In this document: one piece after another, positions 10,682 to 23,600 of the stretch | Numbering within the stretch: position 1 is the stretch's first letter | Layout: every line of letters starts with the position of its first letter | Source of the DNA: Tricholoma matsutake | Lineage: Eukaryota; Basidiomycota; Agaricomycetes; Agaricales; Tricholomataceae | DNA length: 64,000 nt | Direction: 5' to 3' | NCBI GenBank assembly: GCA_026075535.2 | Contig: AP026542.1 | Span: 12,586,001 to 12,650,000, forward strand | Notes under the pieces: generated by a model | Database searches by the model: none | What the model saw: the letters and a program-made list of their open reading frames with translations, nothing else | What the model was told of the DNA's origin: nothing | Made by a program: the position numbers and the translations under genes

Positions 10682-12660
10682 GTATGTTTCTTCTTTATTA
10701 ATATCTTTTCTCATTCTTTTTTTCTTTCATAGAGCCGAACTCACTCTCAAAGCGAGCGGAGTTTCTGTTTCCCCCCCCAAATGTGCTCGAGTGGCCAAGG
10801 CGAGTTTCCTGCCCCCTCCTCCTGGTCAGGGTGGCACTGATCGACCCCGAGCCCTGCAGGCCCCATCCAGTGACAGTGACGAGAGCGAAGAGGAGACCAG
10901 CGACAAATCCAGCAACAACAACGGCACTGACGACAGCTCAAGCCATGGGGAGCCTGCAGCCAACAATGACAACAACAGGGAGGCTGACAACAAGGACAAC
11001 GGCAAGGCTGATGATGAGAACAACGGCAAGCCCACCAACGACACCAACGACAACACCAACACCGACACTGACAATGGGGAGTGCCAGGACGACAATGACG
11101 AGGAGGCCCAGGACAACGACGTGAACACCAACAACGACGCCAGCCACAGGGAGGGCCGGGGTGACGACACCACCACCAACAATGCCAACGATGGGGTCGA
11201 CACCACCAACACCAGCAGCAGGAAGGCCATGGATGACAATGCTGGTGCCAATGCCAATGACAGGGGTACTAAAACCACTAGCAAGCCCCCATTTTCTTTT
11301 TCTTTTACTGGTTACATCCTGACCATCCCCTGTCTCTGTAGTAGCCCTTAGGTCCAAAGGTATTTTAATTTGTTGTAGTTGTAATTTAAAATCTAGAATT
11401 AGTATTAGATCATTTACTGGGCTCCTCAACGGGTGACACAGGTAATGAAAAAATAATATTACTTGGTCTTTTTAATATATCATCGTAGTTGTTCCTGGTG
11501 CAACATCCATGGTCTGAGCCAAAGGGTTTCAAGATCCAGGTAGGGGGTCTTTACTTTTGCTTTTGCTTTTTACCATTGTAAAACATCCATAGATGTTCAG
11601 ATGACTAGTCCATCATCCAGTCCACCACCTGCTCTCCATGGATCATCCTGCACTACTGGTGGACATATGCATGGACATGCCACTGGGAATGTCTTCAATT
11701 TTGCTGATGCAGGTGATGACGACAATCTCAAGACTCCAGTTTTGAGGACAGGCAGAGTACATATTTATAACTCACTAGTTGATTCTATTGAAGTCAAGCC
11801 ATTCCAGATTCTCAAAGTCGATGTTCAGTTTTCTATGGCACCCATCCTCAAATCTATTGCTGCAAAGTGGTCTCCAATTGAAAGTATGGAGCCTTCATGC
11901 ATATTATTGTTTATAATAATCCCATGATAGAAACCAACCCTCAAATATCTGTTTATGAACAAGGAGAGTGGACTGACAAAGGCCAATATGAGGCTGCAGT
12001 ATCATTTGATGAAGACATTGAATGGATTAAGAGAAAGAAAGACTATATTCTTCCAGTCTGTTATGTGAGACACTTTTACAGTCTCCATCAAGATTACTTG
12101 ATGTTTATTTCACATAAGGAACAACAACCCACATTCCTTCCTGCATTATCTGTCTTGACTCCGGTTGGTTCTACTAGTACTGCCCCACCTGAGACTCGCA
12201 TGTCTACACCTCTTTCTGTCACTGGCTCTCCATTCAAAGACAAGATGGTTGCTTCTCTCAGTATTCCGGTTGAGTTAACCAATCACAAGGATGTAAATTT
12301 GGGTTATGCATGGCAGAAGTACAAGGCATGGTTGGTGGCTGTCAAGACCTGCAATATGTTATGGGAGACTGGAAAGTTGAAAGAAGTTTTTGATTGGAAG
12401 CCAACACATGCAGATATCATCAGCATTTTCAAGGGAAAATCACAGTGGCACTTGACGTATAGCAAGGCTTTTCCAAAGCTTTCTGGTTATCCTATGATGG
12501 TGTCTTGGCTTGAGGACAGTGACAACAAGCTCTCGGATATTGAGTTGTGGGGAATATTGAAACCTGCATATGCATTTTCTGATCTTCTGGAATGGCTGGC
12601 AAATGGGGGAGAGGGTTTGACAAAGGGAGAGACAGAGGCAGGATCTGACATGGGAGAAAC

Positions 12661-12778
12661 TCAGAAAGGAAAAGGAAAAGGAAAAGGAAAAGGAAAAGGA
12701 AAAGGAAAAGGAAAAGGAAAAGGAAAAGGAAAAGGAAAAGGAAAAGGAAAAGGAAAAGGAAAAGGAAAAGGAAAAGGG
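12661..12778 (+). repeat. (GGAAAA)n microsatellite coding for Gly-Lys repeats
   Basis: About 19 copies of a 6-bp unit run without interruption and then continue in degenerate form to about 12840. In the frame of the surrounding region they encode alternating Gly-Lys, a strongly basic tail. The long Phe-rich readings on the other strand are shadows. Confidence 0.95.
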
Positions 12779-15489
12779 GGAAGGGAAGGAAAAGGGGAAG
12801 GGGAAGGAAAAGGAAAAGGAGAAAGAGAAAGAGAAGGGAAAAGGCAAAGCAAAAGAAGTAACTGGCAGAAAAAAGCAGAAGTCTAAGGCTGTGTAAGTAG
12901 ATACAATGGACCAATCCAATCATGTTATAGTTCTAAGTCCCCTCTTTTAGTAACTCCAATTGCCCAAATGCAATGCTCTGGCTGTTTTCAAGTCTTTGCT
13001 GTCTACCTTTGCCATTGTGGATTTTGCTGGGTCTTAGTTTTTTGCCCACAGCTGCTGCATTGTCAGAATTCAGCCCATTTCCAGAATTGACTTTCCTTTC
13101 ATTCAGTCAATTCATCCAGAAAAACTTCCCAGATGACATCTCACTCTCAACAGTTTTATTACTGTTGTTTACAATGACTGAAAATCCCGATCTTCTCAGT
13201 TTACATGCGAGACAACAGTATTCACTTGCAAAAGGAGAAAACATATCTACCATCAACAGTTGGATCAAAAGCTTGTCACGGGCAGTACATGCAAAATTGA
13301 ACAACAGTGCATCCCTATTGCATGAATCTGACCGGTATGAAGGCATTTCTGAAAACCACATTGTCAGCAACATTGCAACCAAACTTGATGAATTGGCACG
13401 GCACTTGGGCCTCATCAAATACAACAAAAAGGGCCATCTAAAGACTGCTCTCAAGCCAATATCATATACAGCAATTGAAGCTGTGCATATCATTTGTCCT
13501 CAATCATATCAATGTGTCACAAGCGGATGTGGATTTCAGTCTCTGGTTCAGACAACCAAACAAAGAGACATTCCCCTGGTAACACTTGTGAAGAATAATA
13601 CCATTCACAAGGATGTTCCAGCTCTTACTGGAAGATGCCCCAATTGCATGACATCATATAGTGCCGATCATGAGCACACTCCAGAAATCAATGAAGAGAA
13701 CCAGTTCACCAGCTTGTATTTGAATTCTGCCAAATTCCTCAAAGTTGGTCAAAGTGTATGGGTTGATCGGGTTTTCTCAAATGCTGTTGTGAATGCCATG
13801 TACAGCTTTCATGCTTCAGCCTCATCATACATGGAATTCTGGAACAATTCTTTTGGTAAACACAGCAACATTAGTTTCATTGGTTGTCACATCGTCAAAT
13901 ATGGCAGGCCTTTGTTCAAGAGTCCATCCACACCATTGCTGCTTCTGCTGATACAGAGCTGTCAGTTCAGGATAATCTTGCAATTGGTGAGATTACAAAA
14001 GAAGCTTTCTCAATTCTTGGTGAAAATGGAGTTATCAGAGCTGCAGATCAACATGCTTGTTCAGAATGCACTCATGACTACATTGCAACAACTGCTGATA
14101 CTACTCCAACTGCTCTTTCTGCTGCTGTGTTTGGAGTTGATGAGGTTGAACAATCCTCTTCACAACCTGCCAATTCCAGTTCTTCATCATCTTCTGGTTC
14201 AACATCTGCATCCACCTCTGAAGATGGCATGGACATTGACAAAGCACCAGTAAAGATGGTAGTTGTTGATGGAACATGCTTTGGGCCAAAGCACTGTGCT
14301 TATGAAAACTGTGCAGATGATCTCATAAACTATCGTGGTGCTGTCTTTTGTGCAATACATGAACAAGCCCATGGTGCAAAATGCTGTGTTCACAACTGTT
14401 ACAATGAAAAAATCAGAGCAACACAAGCATGTCAACAGCATCAGCCACAATGGAAGAAATACATTGCTCAACACAAAAGACAATCTGCACCTGGTTTCCA
14501 AAGGATTACACAAAGGCCAGCTGAAAACCTGCCATGGATTTCAAGGAATGAGCAAACAGAACAACCACATGATGAACCAATGGAGGAAACAGAGCACAAA
14601 AATTATTTCAGTGCTCCTAGCTTTTACTGTGTTGAAACAATATGTGCACCATGTGGTGTTGTGGTTGCCTGGGCAAAATTTCCAAAGGCTGAATCACCAA
14701 CCAATATTTTGTCATTTTTGGAGAAGGTTTTTCATACTGAAGAGTCCAGACCAGATTACATTTGCATTGATAAAGCATGTCTGGTACTTCGAACTGCACT
14801 CAGGAATGGATCATGGGAAAGGGCATGGGAAATGACGACACAATTTATTGTTGATGCTTATCATTACATCAACCACCGAGATGATGATGAACTTTGCAAG
14901 AAATGGTGTAATCCTGCACCAGCAGATGGCTCTGCACCTAATCTGGTTGTTGAAGCCAAAGATAAACAAGGCAAATCTTGTCTCAGACATGCATTCAACA
15001 CACAGGCAAGCTTTGATACTTGTTTCATGTAACAATAATACTGACTAACATGCAACAAACAGGCTTGTGAACAGTTAAATGCATGGATGGGAGGATATGA
15101 ATCAATGTTGAAGAAAATGACAGCTGGTAACTTCAACTGGTTTCTGCATAGCATGCTATTTTATCATACTAGACATGTTATTGCAAAACAAGAGGAAAAG
15201 GCAAGTAAGGCAAACAATAGTGATAGTGATAGTGATAGTGATGATGACATGTAACAATTCTGTCTATGTTCAATGTTATTTATATGGATACATTTTTAAA
15301 ACCAAGTTAGTCTATTATCCCAGATTCCACCGGAGTCCACTGGAATCCACTGGAATCCACTGGACTCTGGTCGGACTCCAGTTATTCCGGTTAGTCCGAC
15401 CGGAATCCAACCAGAATAACTGGAATAACTGGAGTCCGACCAGAATAACTGGAGTCCGACCGGAATAGGTGGGGCAGTGTAAATTACAG

Positions 15490-15650
15490 GCAACTGCTTG
15501 GGAGTCTGCTTGGACTCCACTCAGACTCCACTCAGACTCCAGTGGGGAATTGGACTCTACTTGACTTAATGCAGTCCAATTGGACTCCACTTGGAGTCCA
15601 GGCAGTCTGATTGGAGTCCACTAGGACAGGTGGGGGAGTGTAAAGTACTG
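15490..15650 (+). repeat. Right end of a third short-TIR KDZ-type element
   Basis: The stretch ends GGTGGGGGAGTGTAAAGTACTG at 15650 and is about 130 bp of near-identity to the right end of copy 1 (8030-8164), including ACTCTACTTGACTTAATG. Copy 2 therefore appears to have landed in or next to an older relative of which only this arm is left. Confidence 0.6.
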
Positions 15651-16039
15651 CAAAACCCCCACCCCCAGGTTGACGAAGGTGACCCAGCACCCACCCCCTC
15701 CCCTACATTTTGTGTGGGTGGTTTCTTTTAGTTTAGTTATTTGTGTACTACATTATATAGAACTGGCACCCTCATGCAAGATGCAGAAAAAAATGTATTG
15801 AAGGAGTGGAGGCAGGGGTCCAAGAAGCAGGATGAAGAAGAGGATGAAGAGGAGTTAGGGGAGGAAGAGCTGCAGGGAGAGCTGCCAGAATTGGCAGAGG
15901 AAGTGGAGGGTGAGGTTGTGATTGAGGAGTAGGGATCCAGTCAGGGTTCACATTATTTTTCTTTCTTTTTGTATAGTCTTCTTTATTTTGTTTGTAATGC
16001 ATGGTGTTTGATCTCGAACAAAGGAGTGTTAAACAGGAA
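15651..16039. other. C-rich hairpin unit and short acidic ORF
   Basis: At 15690-15725 the sequence CACCCACCCCCTCCCC-TACATTTTGTG-TGGGTGG forms one unit of the hairpin repeat family described in the findings. Positions 15741-15932 are an open stretch encoding a Glu-rich peptide on the plus strand. Its other strand may be the Ser/Pro-rich tail of the Gypsy polyprotein at 16040-17125. I do not call a gene. Confidence 0.3.
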
Positions 16040-17125
16040 GAGGTCATGGTTCTCCCAGGTAATGAGTGTGAGAGTCTGTAATGAGTTCACATGATCAAGT
16101 TCTGTGGGTGGCAGCCAGGAGGTTTCTTCATCAGTTCCTTGGTAACCTTCCCATCACGTGAAATAGAGTAACTTGCATCAGTGACAGTTATTGATTTTGG
16201 AGTCAAGGATTTCTGATATTTTGTACTCCACATTGTTGTCTATAGTGACTGGAGGAGGCGGAGGTTGGATATGATTAGGAATTGTGTTAGGAGTGTCTTA
16301 TTCCAGTTGGGAGAGATGGAACACAGGATGAACAGCCCGGAGGTGATCCAGAAGCCACAGGGTAACTGAGTAAGTACCTGGATGGGCAATGATTTTGAAA
16401 GGACCATAAAACCTTTCTGAGAGTTTCTTGGAGGGTCGGGTTGTGTGAAAGTGTTTGCCCTTAACAAAAGCATAGACACCAATCTTGTCAGGAGTGGGAG
16501 CCCAGCATCTGCCTGCAGGACCTTGATAGTGCTTCTGTGCTTCTGTGAGTTGTTTCCGGAGTTCCTGGTAGAGGTCATCAAGGTTGACCACAAAATTGTG
16601 AGCACATTGCACTCTGGGAACACTGTGATGTTTGGATAATAACCCTTGTTGGCAAAGAAGGGTGATACTCCAATGGAAGCTGAAGGAGCATTGTTGTAAG
16701 CAAATTCCCCTAAGGGTAACAGTTTGGACCAGTTATCCTGTTGATAGTTGCAGAAAATCTGCAAGTACTGTTTGAGAGTCTGGTTGAGGTGTTCACTTTG
16801 TCCATTGCCTTCTGGATGATAACCTGAAGTAAAGTGGATCTTCATGTCCAGGGCCTGTCCAAGAGAGTGGAAAAAGTGGGAAATGAACTCAGAACCCCAG
16901 TCACAGGTGACATGGGAGGGAACACCATGCTTTGAGAAGATGTGGATGATGAACAGGTTAGCAAGTTCTAGTGGCATGATTTTGTTTGCTGTGGGGATGA
17001 AGATGCCTTGTTTGGAGAGTCAGTCTACAATGACGAGGATGGCAGTGTGTCCATTTGAATTGGGTAATTGTTCAATGAAGTCAATTGAGATCGAGTTCCA
17101 AGGTCTTTCCGGGACTGGAAGTTGC
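16040..17125 (-). pseudogene. pol: Ty3/Gypsy chromodomain integrase, C-terminal fragment
   Basis: On the minus strand: [20 protein letters not shown] (about 17110-17050) starts the catalytic core, and VTCDWGSEF carries the second acidic residue. GYHPEGNGQSEHLNQTL carries the third and YNNAPSASIGVSPFFANKG follows. Then, after a frameshift near 16620, come FVKGKHFHTTRPSKKLSERF and LLDHLRAVHPVFHLSQLE. At about 16060-16240 VEYKISEILDSKINN and WEGYQGTDEETSWLP form a chromodomain, which in this group directs insertion to modified chromatin. Integrase inserts element cDNA into the genome. Reverse transcriptase and everything upstream are missing: sequence changes abruptly at 17125. Stops are present. 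Confidence 0.8.
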
Positions 17126-17904
17126 TTCAGGTGGAATAACTGGAACAACTGGAACAACTGGATTCCAGAACCAGTCCATATTGGTCCACAGACTGACAAA
17201 AACCAGTCCGAACTGACTTTTTGGTGTAAACTTTGTCGTACCAATATAGCCCATATGTTTCTCGGAGGCTATTACCCGGACAATTTAACCGTTATGTAGG
17301 GAGTTGGATATTGTAATTCCCCAGCGATCAATTTAATTTGTAAGAGATTTCATCAAGATTTGACCAAGATATGACCAAAACGAAAGTACATTGTATCACA
17401 TGTTGTAGTTTGTAGGCTGTAGGTTGTAGTTGTAGTATGTAGTTGCAGCTTGTCAGGGGCATTAAATTCATCAAAGATACATGGTACAGTTGTTTATGTG
17501 TGTTATTTTTATGTATTGGATGGTGTCCAATCGTACCCAACATTTTTGTAACACAAGGTATAAGCAGTACAATCAAAGTTATTTTAATCATGACAAAATC
17601 CTCATGCAAAATGTATTTGGTGATATATCTCTCAGTTCTGAACCATGTTTGATGGTCCAGGGAGCGAAATTGAAGTCATTATATGTGGGAATTAGGGGGT
17701 ATAGTGCACATGACATATAAACTGGCTTCAACCAGGTTTTTATCAGTTTTTATTGGTTCAATGATATTTTTCAAAGTGAAAGACTGGCAACTGGACTGCA
17801 AAAGACCAGTCCTATAAATAGCCACCTGATGAACCGGACTTTGGTTAAGTTCAGTTCAGTTTTGGGCTTTTTCCAGTTTGTAGGACCAGACCTTTAAACA
17901 CTAA
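17126..17904. other. MITE-like remnants, no gene
   Basis: 17126-17200 is built of GGAACAACTGGA and CCAGTCC words. The stretch 17770-17890 has GACCGGACTT and ends CCAGACCTTTAAACACTA, the terminal sequence of the hAT-like MITE family also seen at 38480 and 59028. The middle is AT-rich with no supported gene. Confidence 0.35.
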
Positions 17905-18799
17905 CTCCAACACTTCCCCCTTTGCACCACATATCCATATGAACATATACAAACCTCTATGAACACATGAAACATCTTCAAACCACTTTGAACTACTTCA
18001 CAGCACTTTGAATGCCTCTGGCCACCATACTCCTGTTGCACCACACTTCAGACGCACCCAGCACACCTTTTACATGTTGATGCATTGCATGATGAGCACA
18101 CCAGACACAAGGAGACAAGACAGCACACATTTTAGGATGCATCATGGCATTTTTTGACATATCCATGATTCATTGGAGTAACAGGACCAAGGGCTTTGAT
18201 ATATTATGACTTTGCATGTTTTCTTACTCATCTTTTCTCATTAACGTCATGATTTGGACACCTTTCTCACTGCCTTATGTTCAGCTTCATGTTGGCCTCA
18301 TGGCCACTTTCCCCTTTTTGGTACTATCTCTCTAAAACTTATATAACTTTGTACTATCTACCTCTTCCAGGAAGCAATTGTTGTCACCTTTTGCATATCA
18401 GTTGATTTAAGAGCTTTACTCAGTGGTCTAAGCCAATCATCTTAGCACTAAGTTTTGTGAATCATCACAAACTTCTTCAAAACTTTGTACTAGCCTCCCA
18501 AAACTATTGTCTATCATCTTCATCATCTATCACAACTATTGCATATTGTCATTATCATATTTCACTTCACTTTGACATTGTTCATGTCCTCCCAAACCTA
18601 CTTTGTGCCCTCTTGAACTCATTTGAGCTATTTCATGGTGCTTTGTAGCACATTGCACATCTTTGCAGACCTTTGCAGACCTTTTCACACACTGGTTTAC
18701 CATGGTGATATTCCATACCACATTGCATCCTTTCTGACTCATATTACAACATCTGAAGCCTTTTTGTTGGTTTTGTTTGGGTTTCTGGGTTGAGCATCA
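17905..18799 (+). repeat. 5' LTR of Gypsy copy B
   Basis: It starts near AACACTTCCCCCTTTGCACCAC, a start also found at 40875, and ends GTTTCTGGGTTGAGCATCA at 18799. TTTTGGAGCCCAC, the probable primer site, follows directly. Near 18310-18355 lies a promoter-like run (TTTTTGGTACTATCTC then ACTTATATAACTTT) that also occurs at 54800-54840. CpG is almost absent. Confidence 0.6.
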
Positions 18800-19072
18800 T
18801 TATTTTGGAGCCCACTGCCCACCATGAGGGGTTTCTGAATCATTTCATCGCCAAACCAATCTCGACTTCCTAGGCTCCAGCCAACAGCAGACTGCCTTTG
18901 ATGACTCGCAACCTTACCTGATCCTGAACCAGAATCTAAACCTTTGACCTCCATCCTTCATATACCCACACCACTGCCTGTTTCCACATTCCCAACTTCT
19001 TTAACTTCAACCTTCATAAATCCTACATTTACATCGCAGCCAACAATGGCAGCAATGATCCAGGCATCTAGC

Positions 19073-19967
19073 ATTAGGGAATGGCACAGGTTTGGCAACC
19101 CATGGGGGTTATGGGTACAGGTATGGGTCATGCATCGAGTGCCCACAACCTGCACCCATACCTGCCACCAATCTCCTACCTACAGTTCTATTTACAGGTT
19201 TTGGCACTCAGATGAGTGCCACACTATTTATTTACTTTACTTAGTTGGACAGGAGCTGATTACAACAACAACATGGCATTGTTGTCATCAGCATCATCGG
19301 GGCTGGGGTAGGGATACACCCCATGAACAATTGCTTTTCTATTTACATGTTGTATTTACAGGTTTTGGCACTCAAATGAGTGCCACAAACCATTTATTTA
19401 CTTATAAACTATGTAATTGGGCAGTTCTAACTCATATGTAACTCATATTAATTACAGGGGAAGCGATGCCCCCAAAGGGAGGGGAGGTGTGGAACCAAAT
19501 AGTAATAAACATCAACTTGTATATAGTATGTTGCTTCCACACCTCCCCTCCCTTTGGGGGCGTCACTTCCCCCATAATTAATGTGTAATATAAGTTAGAC
19601 ATGAGTTAGAACCGCCCAATTACATAGTTTATAAGTAAATAAATGGTTTGTGGCACTCATTTAAGTGCCAAAACCTGTAAATACAACATGTAAATAGAAA
19701 AGCAATTGCTCATGGGGTGTATCCTACCCCAGCCCTGATGACAATGATGATGATGACACCATGTCATCGTCGTAATCAGCTCCTGTACTTGAAGGAGCCT
19801 GCAATTGCAGGTCTTCTTAGATGCAGGACACTGATGACATGGCAGGGACAGCAGGTCAACCCATACCTATCTAACCCATGACTTGTGACCCGTGGGTTGT
19901 GGGTATGGGTAGGCATGGGTACAGTCAAAGTACCCATGAGTTACCCATGCCACTGCCTAACTAGTGT
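19073..19967. mobile_element. Palindromic (foldback) insertion in gag of Gypsy copy B
   Basis: Two long arms face each other: 19245-19505 and about 19515-19785 are inverted copies, including GGCACTCAAATGAGTGCCAC and CTCCCCTCCCTTTGGGGGC. Outside them 19080-19170 and 19860-19960 are looser inverted copies rich in CCCATACC/GGTATGGG words. The gag codons before 19073 and after 19967 join up (…QAS, then PAHSHLTAPKFD), which shows it is an insertion. No ORF of note. Confidence 0.7.
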
Positions 19968-20364
19968 TAGGCCTGCTCACAGCCATTTGACTGCCCCAAA
20001 ATTCGATCCTAGTCAACCTCGAGAGCTCCAACAATACTTCAAGGAGCTTGAATTATTATTCCCAACCTGTGGCATTACTGATTCTGAACTTATAAAGAAA
20101 CATGCCTGCTGATATGTCGACATCGACTCTTCCGAACTCTGGGAATCGCTTCCAGAGGATCAGGCCAGCACTTTGTGTGATGCATTTCACATGGCTGTAC
20201 ACAAACTCTACCCTGGCTTGGAAGACAAATGTAAATGGGGCATATCAGATATGGACCAACTCATTGCCAAACAACTTTGCATTGGGGTATTTGATGCAAA
20301 CAATTTAGGAATGTATTGTAAGTCTGGCCCCACAGACTCACAACATTATGACAAGTTAATTTAC

Positions 20365-20660
20365 CTATGCCACCACTACACACTTCCACAGTGCCAGCAC
20401 AGCCATGCACATCGCTGACACAACCACCCTCGCCGCTGGCACAGCCACCTATGGTGCATAAACAACTCACCAACACCAGATATACCAATGTCTGTGTTAC
20501 AGTGAGTTACAGCCACCCTACGCCACCAACACACTCCCATGGCACCAGCACAGCCACACACATCGCCGACACAATCACCCTTGCCGCTGGCACAGCCATT
20601 GGCAAATACAACAACAACACACCAGCAACATACATCCTGGCAATGGCACCATACATCCTT
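20365..20660 (+). repeat. Two-unit GCACAGCCA tandem repeat
   Basis: CCAGCACAGCCA, CATCGC(T/C)GACACAA and GCCGCTGGCACAGCC occur twice, about 155 bp apart (20393-20450 and 20548-20605). It has more CpG than its surroundings and interrupts the gag region of Gypsy copy B. Confidence 0.6.
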
Positions 20661-23600
20661 ATTACCCTTCTATCCACATCCAGCAGTGCCAACATTACCC
20701 TATTAATGCGGTACCTTCCCAATATGTGACTATGCCTGATGCGGCCTTCCTAAATCACACACGATGCCTGATGCGGCCTTTTACTTACACAGTCGATCTT
20801 TTCACATATATTACTTACATCTTTATTTCCTTACCTTCATTCCTACTTCCATGCAATGAAGGTATAGTAATTCCTTATCCCCTTATTTTTTGTAGTGGAT
20901 TATGGTTCCTACTTCCATGCAACAAAGATAATTTGATCCTGTCTTTTATTAAACCTAAGTCTAGTGTAGGCTGCCAAACTCAGCATCCTTCCATGTATTA
21001 TCAGGCATTTTATAACATTCCTCACTTTCTCCATACAAAAAATAGGATTTCAGAAGCCAAACAAAGCAGAGCTCATGTTTGAGGATTCCAACCCATATTA
21101 TGGGCTTGAATTGTGTGGTGCCTCAAACTCAAATTTTCTGACCACTATTCCAATGATCCCTACCAACTTAACAATATTCATGATTCAGTGAAGTTTATTT
21201 TGGCAGGCTCAAACACATCGAACTCGGTACTCCACCAATCGACCTCCTCTTAAAACTCAACATTGAATCCCAGCACTACAGTAACATCGCCACCTGGAAC
21301 CATTACAATCAAAGCTGAAGACTTGAACACAATTTTCAAATGGTTTGCTAGCACCATTGCTATGCAAATCACAGGTACAAAATTGACACCAGTTCCATGA
21401 ACTAATTTGGCAGATAGGCAGGCACATATCGACACACTCCTCTGCATATTTTGTGGATTATCGGGGCATTTCATTCCTGATTGTTTGGTTTGTCAGTCAT
21501 ACCTAAATGAAGGAAAGTGTAAGTGAAACACAGAAGGGAAGATCGTACTTCTAAATGGACAATTCACACCTTGTATCCCCAGCAGATTTATCAAATAACA
21601 AATCAATGAATAGTGGAAACAGAACACAAGATGCAGCACCAGCAGCAGCACTTCTATTCAGTATCGCACCTTTGGCACCTTCAACCTTGGCCTCACTCAC
21701 TTTGATGATGGAATCAAATGCAAAATGTATATCGACATCAGACATCAAAGGCATTTATCATAATTCAGCATTGACATCACTTTGAAGTAGTCAACAGTTT
21801 TTGCATCTGGACAACAATGTTTGCCCCTCAGTTCCAGCTATGATTACTGCACCTTTGACCTTCACTGCAGCAACTGCACCACCCTTGACATCTCCATTAA
21901 CAGTGGCTAACCCTTTGACCTCAACCATAGCTGGAACTTTGACATCAGTTCTGGCTACTTCGACATTAACATCAACTATGGTACTTTTTACTCAAACATG
22001 GGTAAACCCCTATGTGTCAGCTCAAGAAAATGCCTACTTGCCGCTGCATGAACGGAATTTTGCTGGAGCATCTAAGGGTAAAGATGAACCATCTTACATG
22101 ACACAGGCACCAGTACAGAATGAGAAAATTGCCCACAACATCTTTTTGCATTCAATGAAAACCCCAATCATCACACTCACCTCAAAAGAGCTATTCTCGC
22201 TCTGGCCCAAAGTATAAACAAAGTGGAGAGAACAGGTCATACTGAAACGGGTCCCACAAGATGGAAACAATGTGATGAATATGTTCAGTCCAGATGTGAT
22301 CATAATTCCTGATCCCTGTGAGACTTACATTAGCAGTCTTTGTCCTGGTGAAATCACTCAACCATTTATAGTCACTAAAGAGTCTTCATCCATTAGATTG
22401 GTCATTATGGACATCCATGGCAGTAATCAGATAGAGATCATTGTCAATCCCAGCTCCTCAATCATATTGATGGCTGAAGATGTCTGCCACAAGCTTGGTT
22501 TAGCATGCAATGTGCCTTGTGAACTTGGCAGTATTAATCTCTATATGCAGATTCATGTTATTCAAGAACCAGCATATGATATTCTACTCAGACAACCTTT
22601 GATGTCCTAACCAAAAGCATAGTCAGAAATTATTGGAACAAAGCCCAGACTATTACAATCTGTGACCCGAACTTGACCTGAACTGCAACAATACCTTTGG
22701 TTCCTCAATCACATTGTCATTGCAAGGTGCCTCATGAGGATTTTCAGTGTTAGAGAATGAAATTTCATATCAGTGCACCTTCATTATCTTTTTCAATCAT
22801 TCTAACTCTTCTATATTTATTGAATGCACTGCAAAAGTCCCCAAAGTTGACTCCTCCAAAGAACTTTTCCAATCTGTATTTATTGGCATGCAATAAATTC
22901 CACATTCCTTGAAACACATTGATAGTGTTCGACCCCATGCAAACTTCTTTATTATACATTTCCCCTTCCTCCAAGTCTTCCAGAAATTGCCAGTCTAGTT
23001 ATTTATTGACTGAGAAGAAGTACAAGCCAGTCATGCAGTGCCTCCACTCGATCCCCACCCACTGATATTCCAACTAACCCCTTGATATACCTTTGGACAC
23101 AAAAACATCATCAATTGGAATCATCCTGGTGATTTCTTATGGCCTGAAGAATGAAATCTTATGCATAATTTTATCCAAAACCAACAAATGGGTTTCACAT
23201 GGACCATAAACAAGAGAGGGAGCTTTTGGCCAGACTTTTTCCCTCCAATCAAATTTCCTGTTGTTCCTCACACAACGTGGGTCAAACAAAATATCCCCAT
23301 CCCTCCTGGTCTGTACAAACAGATTTGTGAAATGCTGAAGAAGAAGATAGAAGCAGGAGTTTATGAGTCCTCAAACTCATCATATTGATCCTGATGGTTT
23401 TGCATCATGAAGAAAGATGTAAAATTGCTTTGAATAGTCCACAACCTCAAACCATTAAATCAAGTCACTATTCAACACTCTGGTGTCGTCTCTATACCCA
23501 AGCATTTAGCTGAACAGTTTGGGGGACACACTTGTGGAGGAATGTTGGACTTATATGTCACATTCGATGAAAGGCTAGTAGCTGAGTCTTCTCAAGATCT

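Larger units (their letters stand above)
10267..15254 (+). pseudogene. KDZ-type transposase with CxC5/CxC6 cysteine clusters, copy 2, nearly readable
   Basis: Exon 1 (10267-10457) encodes a basic N-terminus (MPTTHANKCN) and ends at GTAAGT. Two near-identical 54-nt exons follow (10519-10572, 10628-10681), then an exon opening RAELTLKASG with a long acidic Asn/Asp tract to about 11270. Later parts: a conserved region with SQWHLTYSKAF and LSDIELWG, a Gly-Lys repeat (12660-12780), a hydrophobic SLSTVLLLLFTMTEN segment, cysteine cluster one (CPQSYQCVTSGC; CPNCMTSYSADHEH), and WQAFVQESIHTI. Cluster two and the catalytic part follow: VVVDGTCFGP, YCVETICAPCGVV, ICIDKACLVL, FIVDAYHYINH, and GGYESML in the last exon, which ends at TAA 15252-15254. 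The Asp of VVVDG, Asp of VDAYHY and Glu of GGYES are candidate DDE residues. Frameshifts near 11925 and 13880 break it. The last intron begins with GC, not GT. Confidence 0.75.
9737..15489 (+). mobile_element. KDZ-type DNA transposon, copy 2, both ends present
   Basis: The left end CAAGTACTTTACACTCCCCC (9737) and the inverted right end (TGTAATTTACACTGCCCCAC on the minus strand, ending 15489) form the terminal inverted repeat; similarity continues through CCTATTCC and the following GTTGGA/GTCGGA. GCAACTG flanks both sides (9730-9736 and 15490-15496), or 8 bp with one mismatch. The element is 5753 bp. It holds an inner tRNA-like module, one long multi-exon gene, and subterminal arms rich in GGAATCCACTGG words on the right and TTCTGGAATTTCTGGAATCC words on the left. 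Confidence 0.78.

Noticed and set aside
10826..11429. Val/Leu-rich minus-strand ORFs
   Set aside because: Shadows of the acidic Asn/Asp tract of KDZ copy 2.
12440..12923. Long Phe/Ser-rich open frames on the minus strand
   Set aside because: Antisense of the (GGAAAA)n repeat; no stops arise simply from the repeat.
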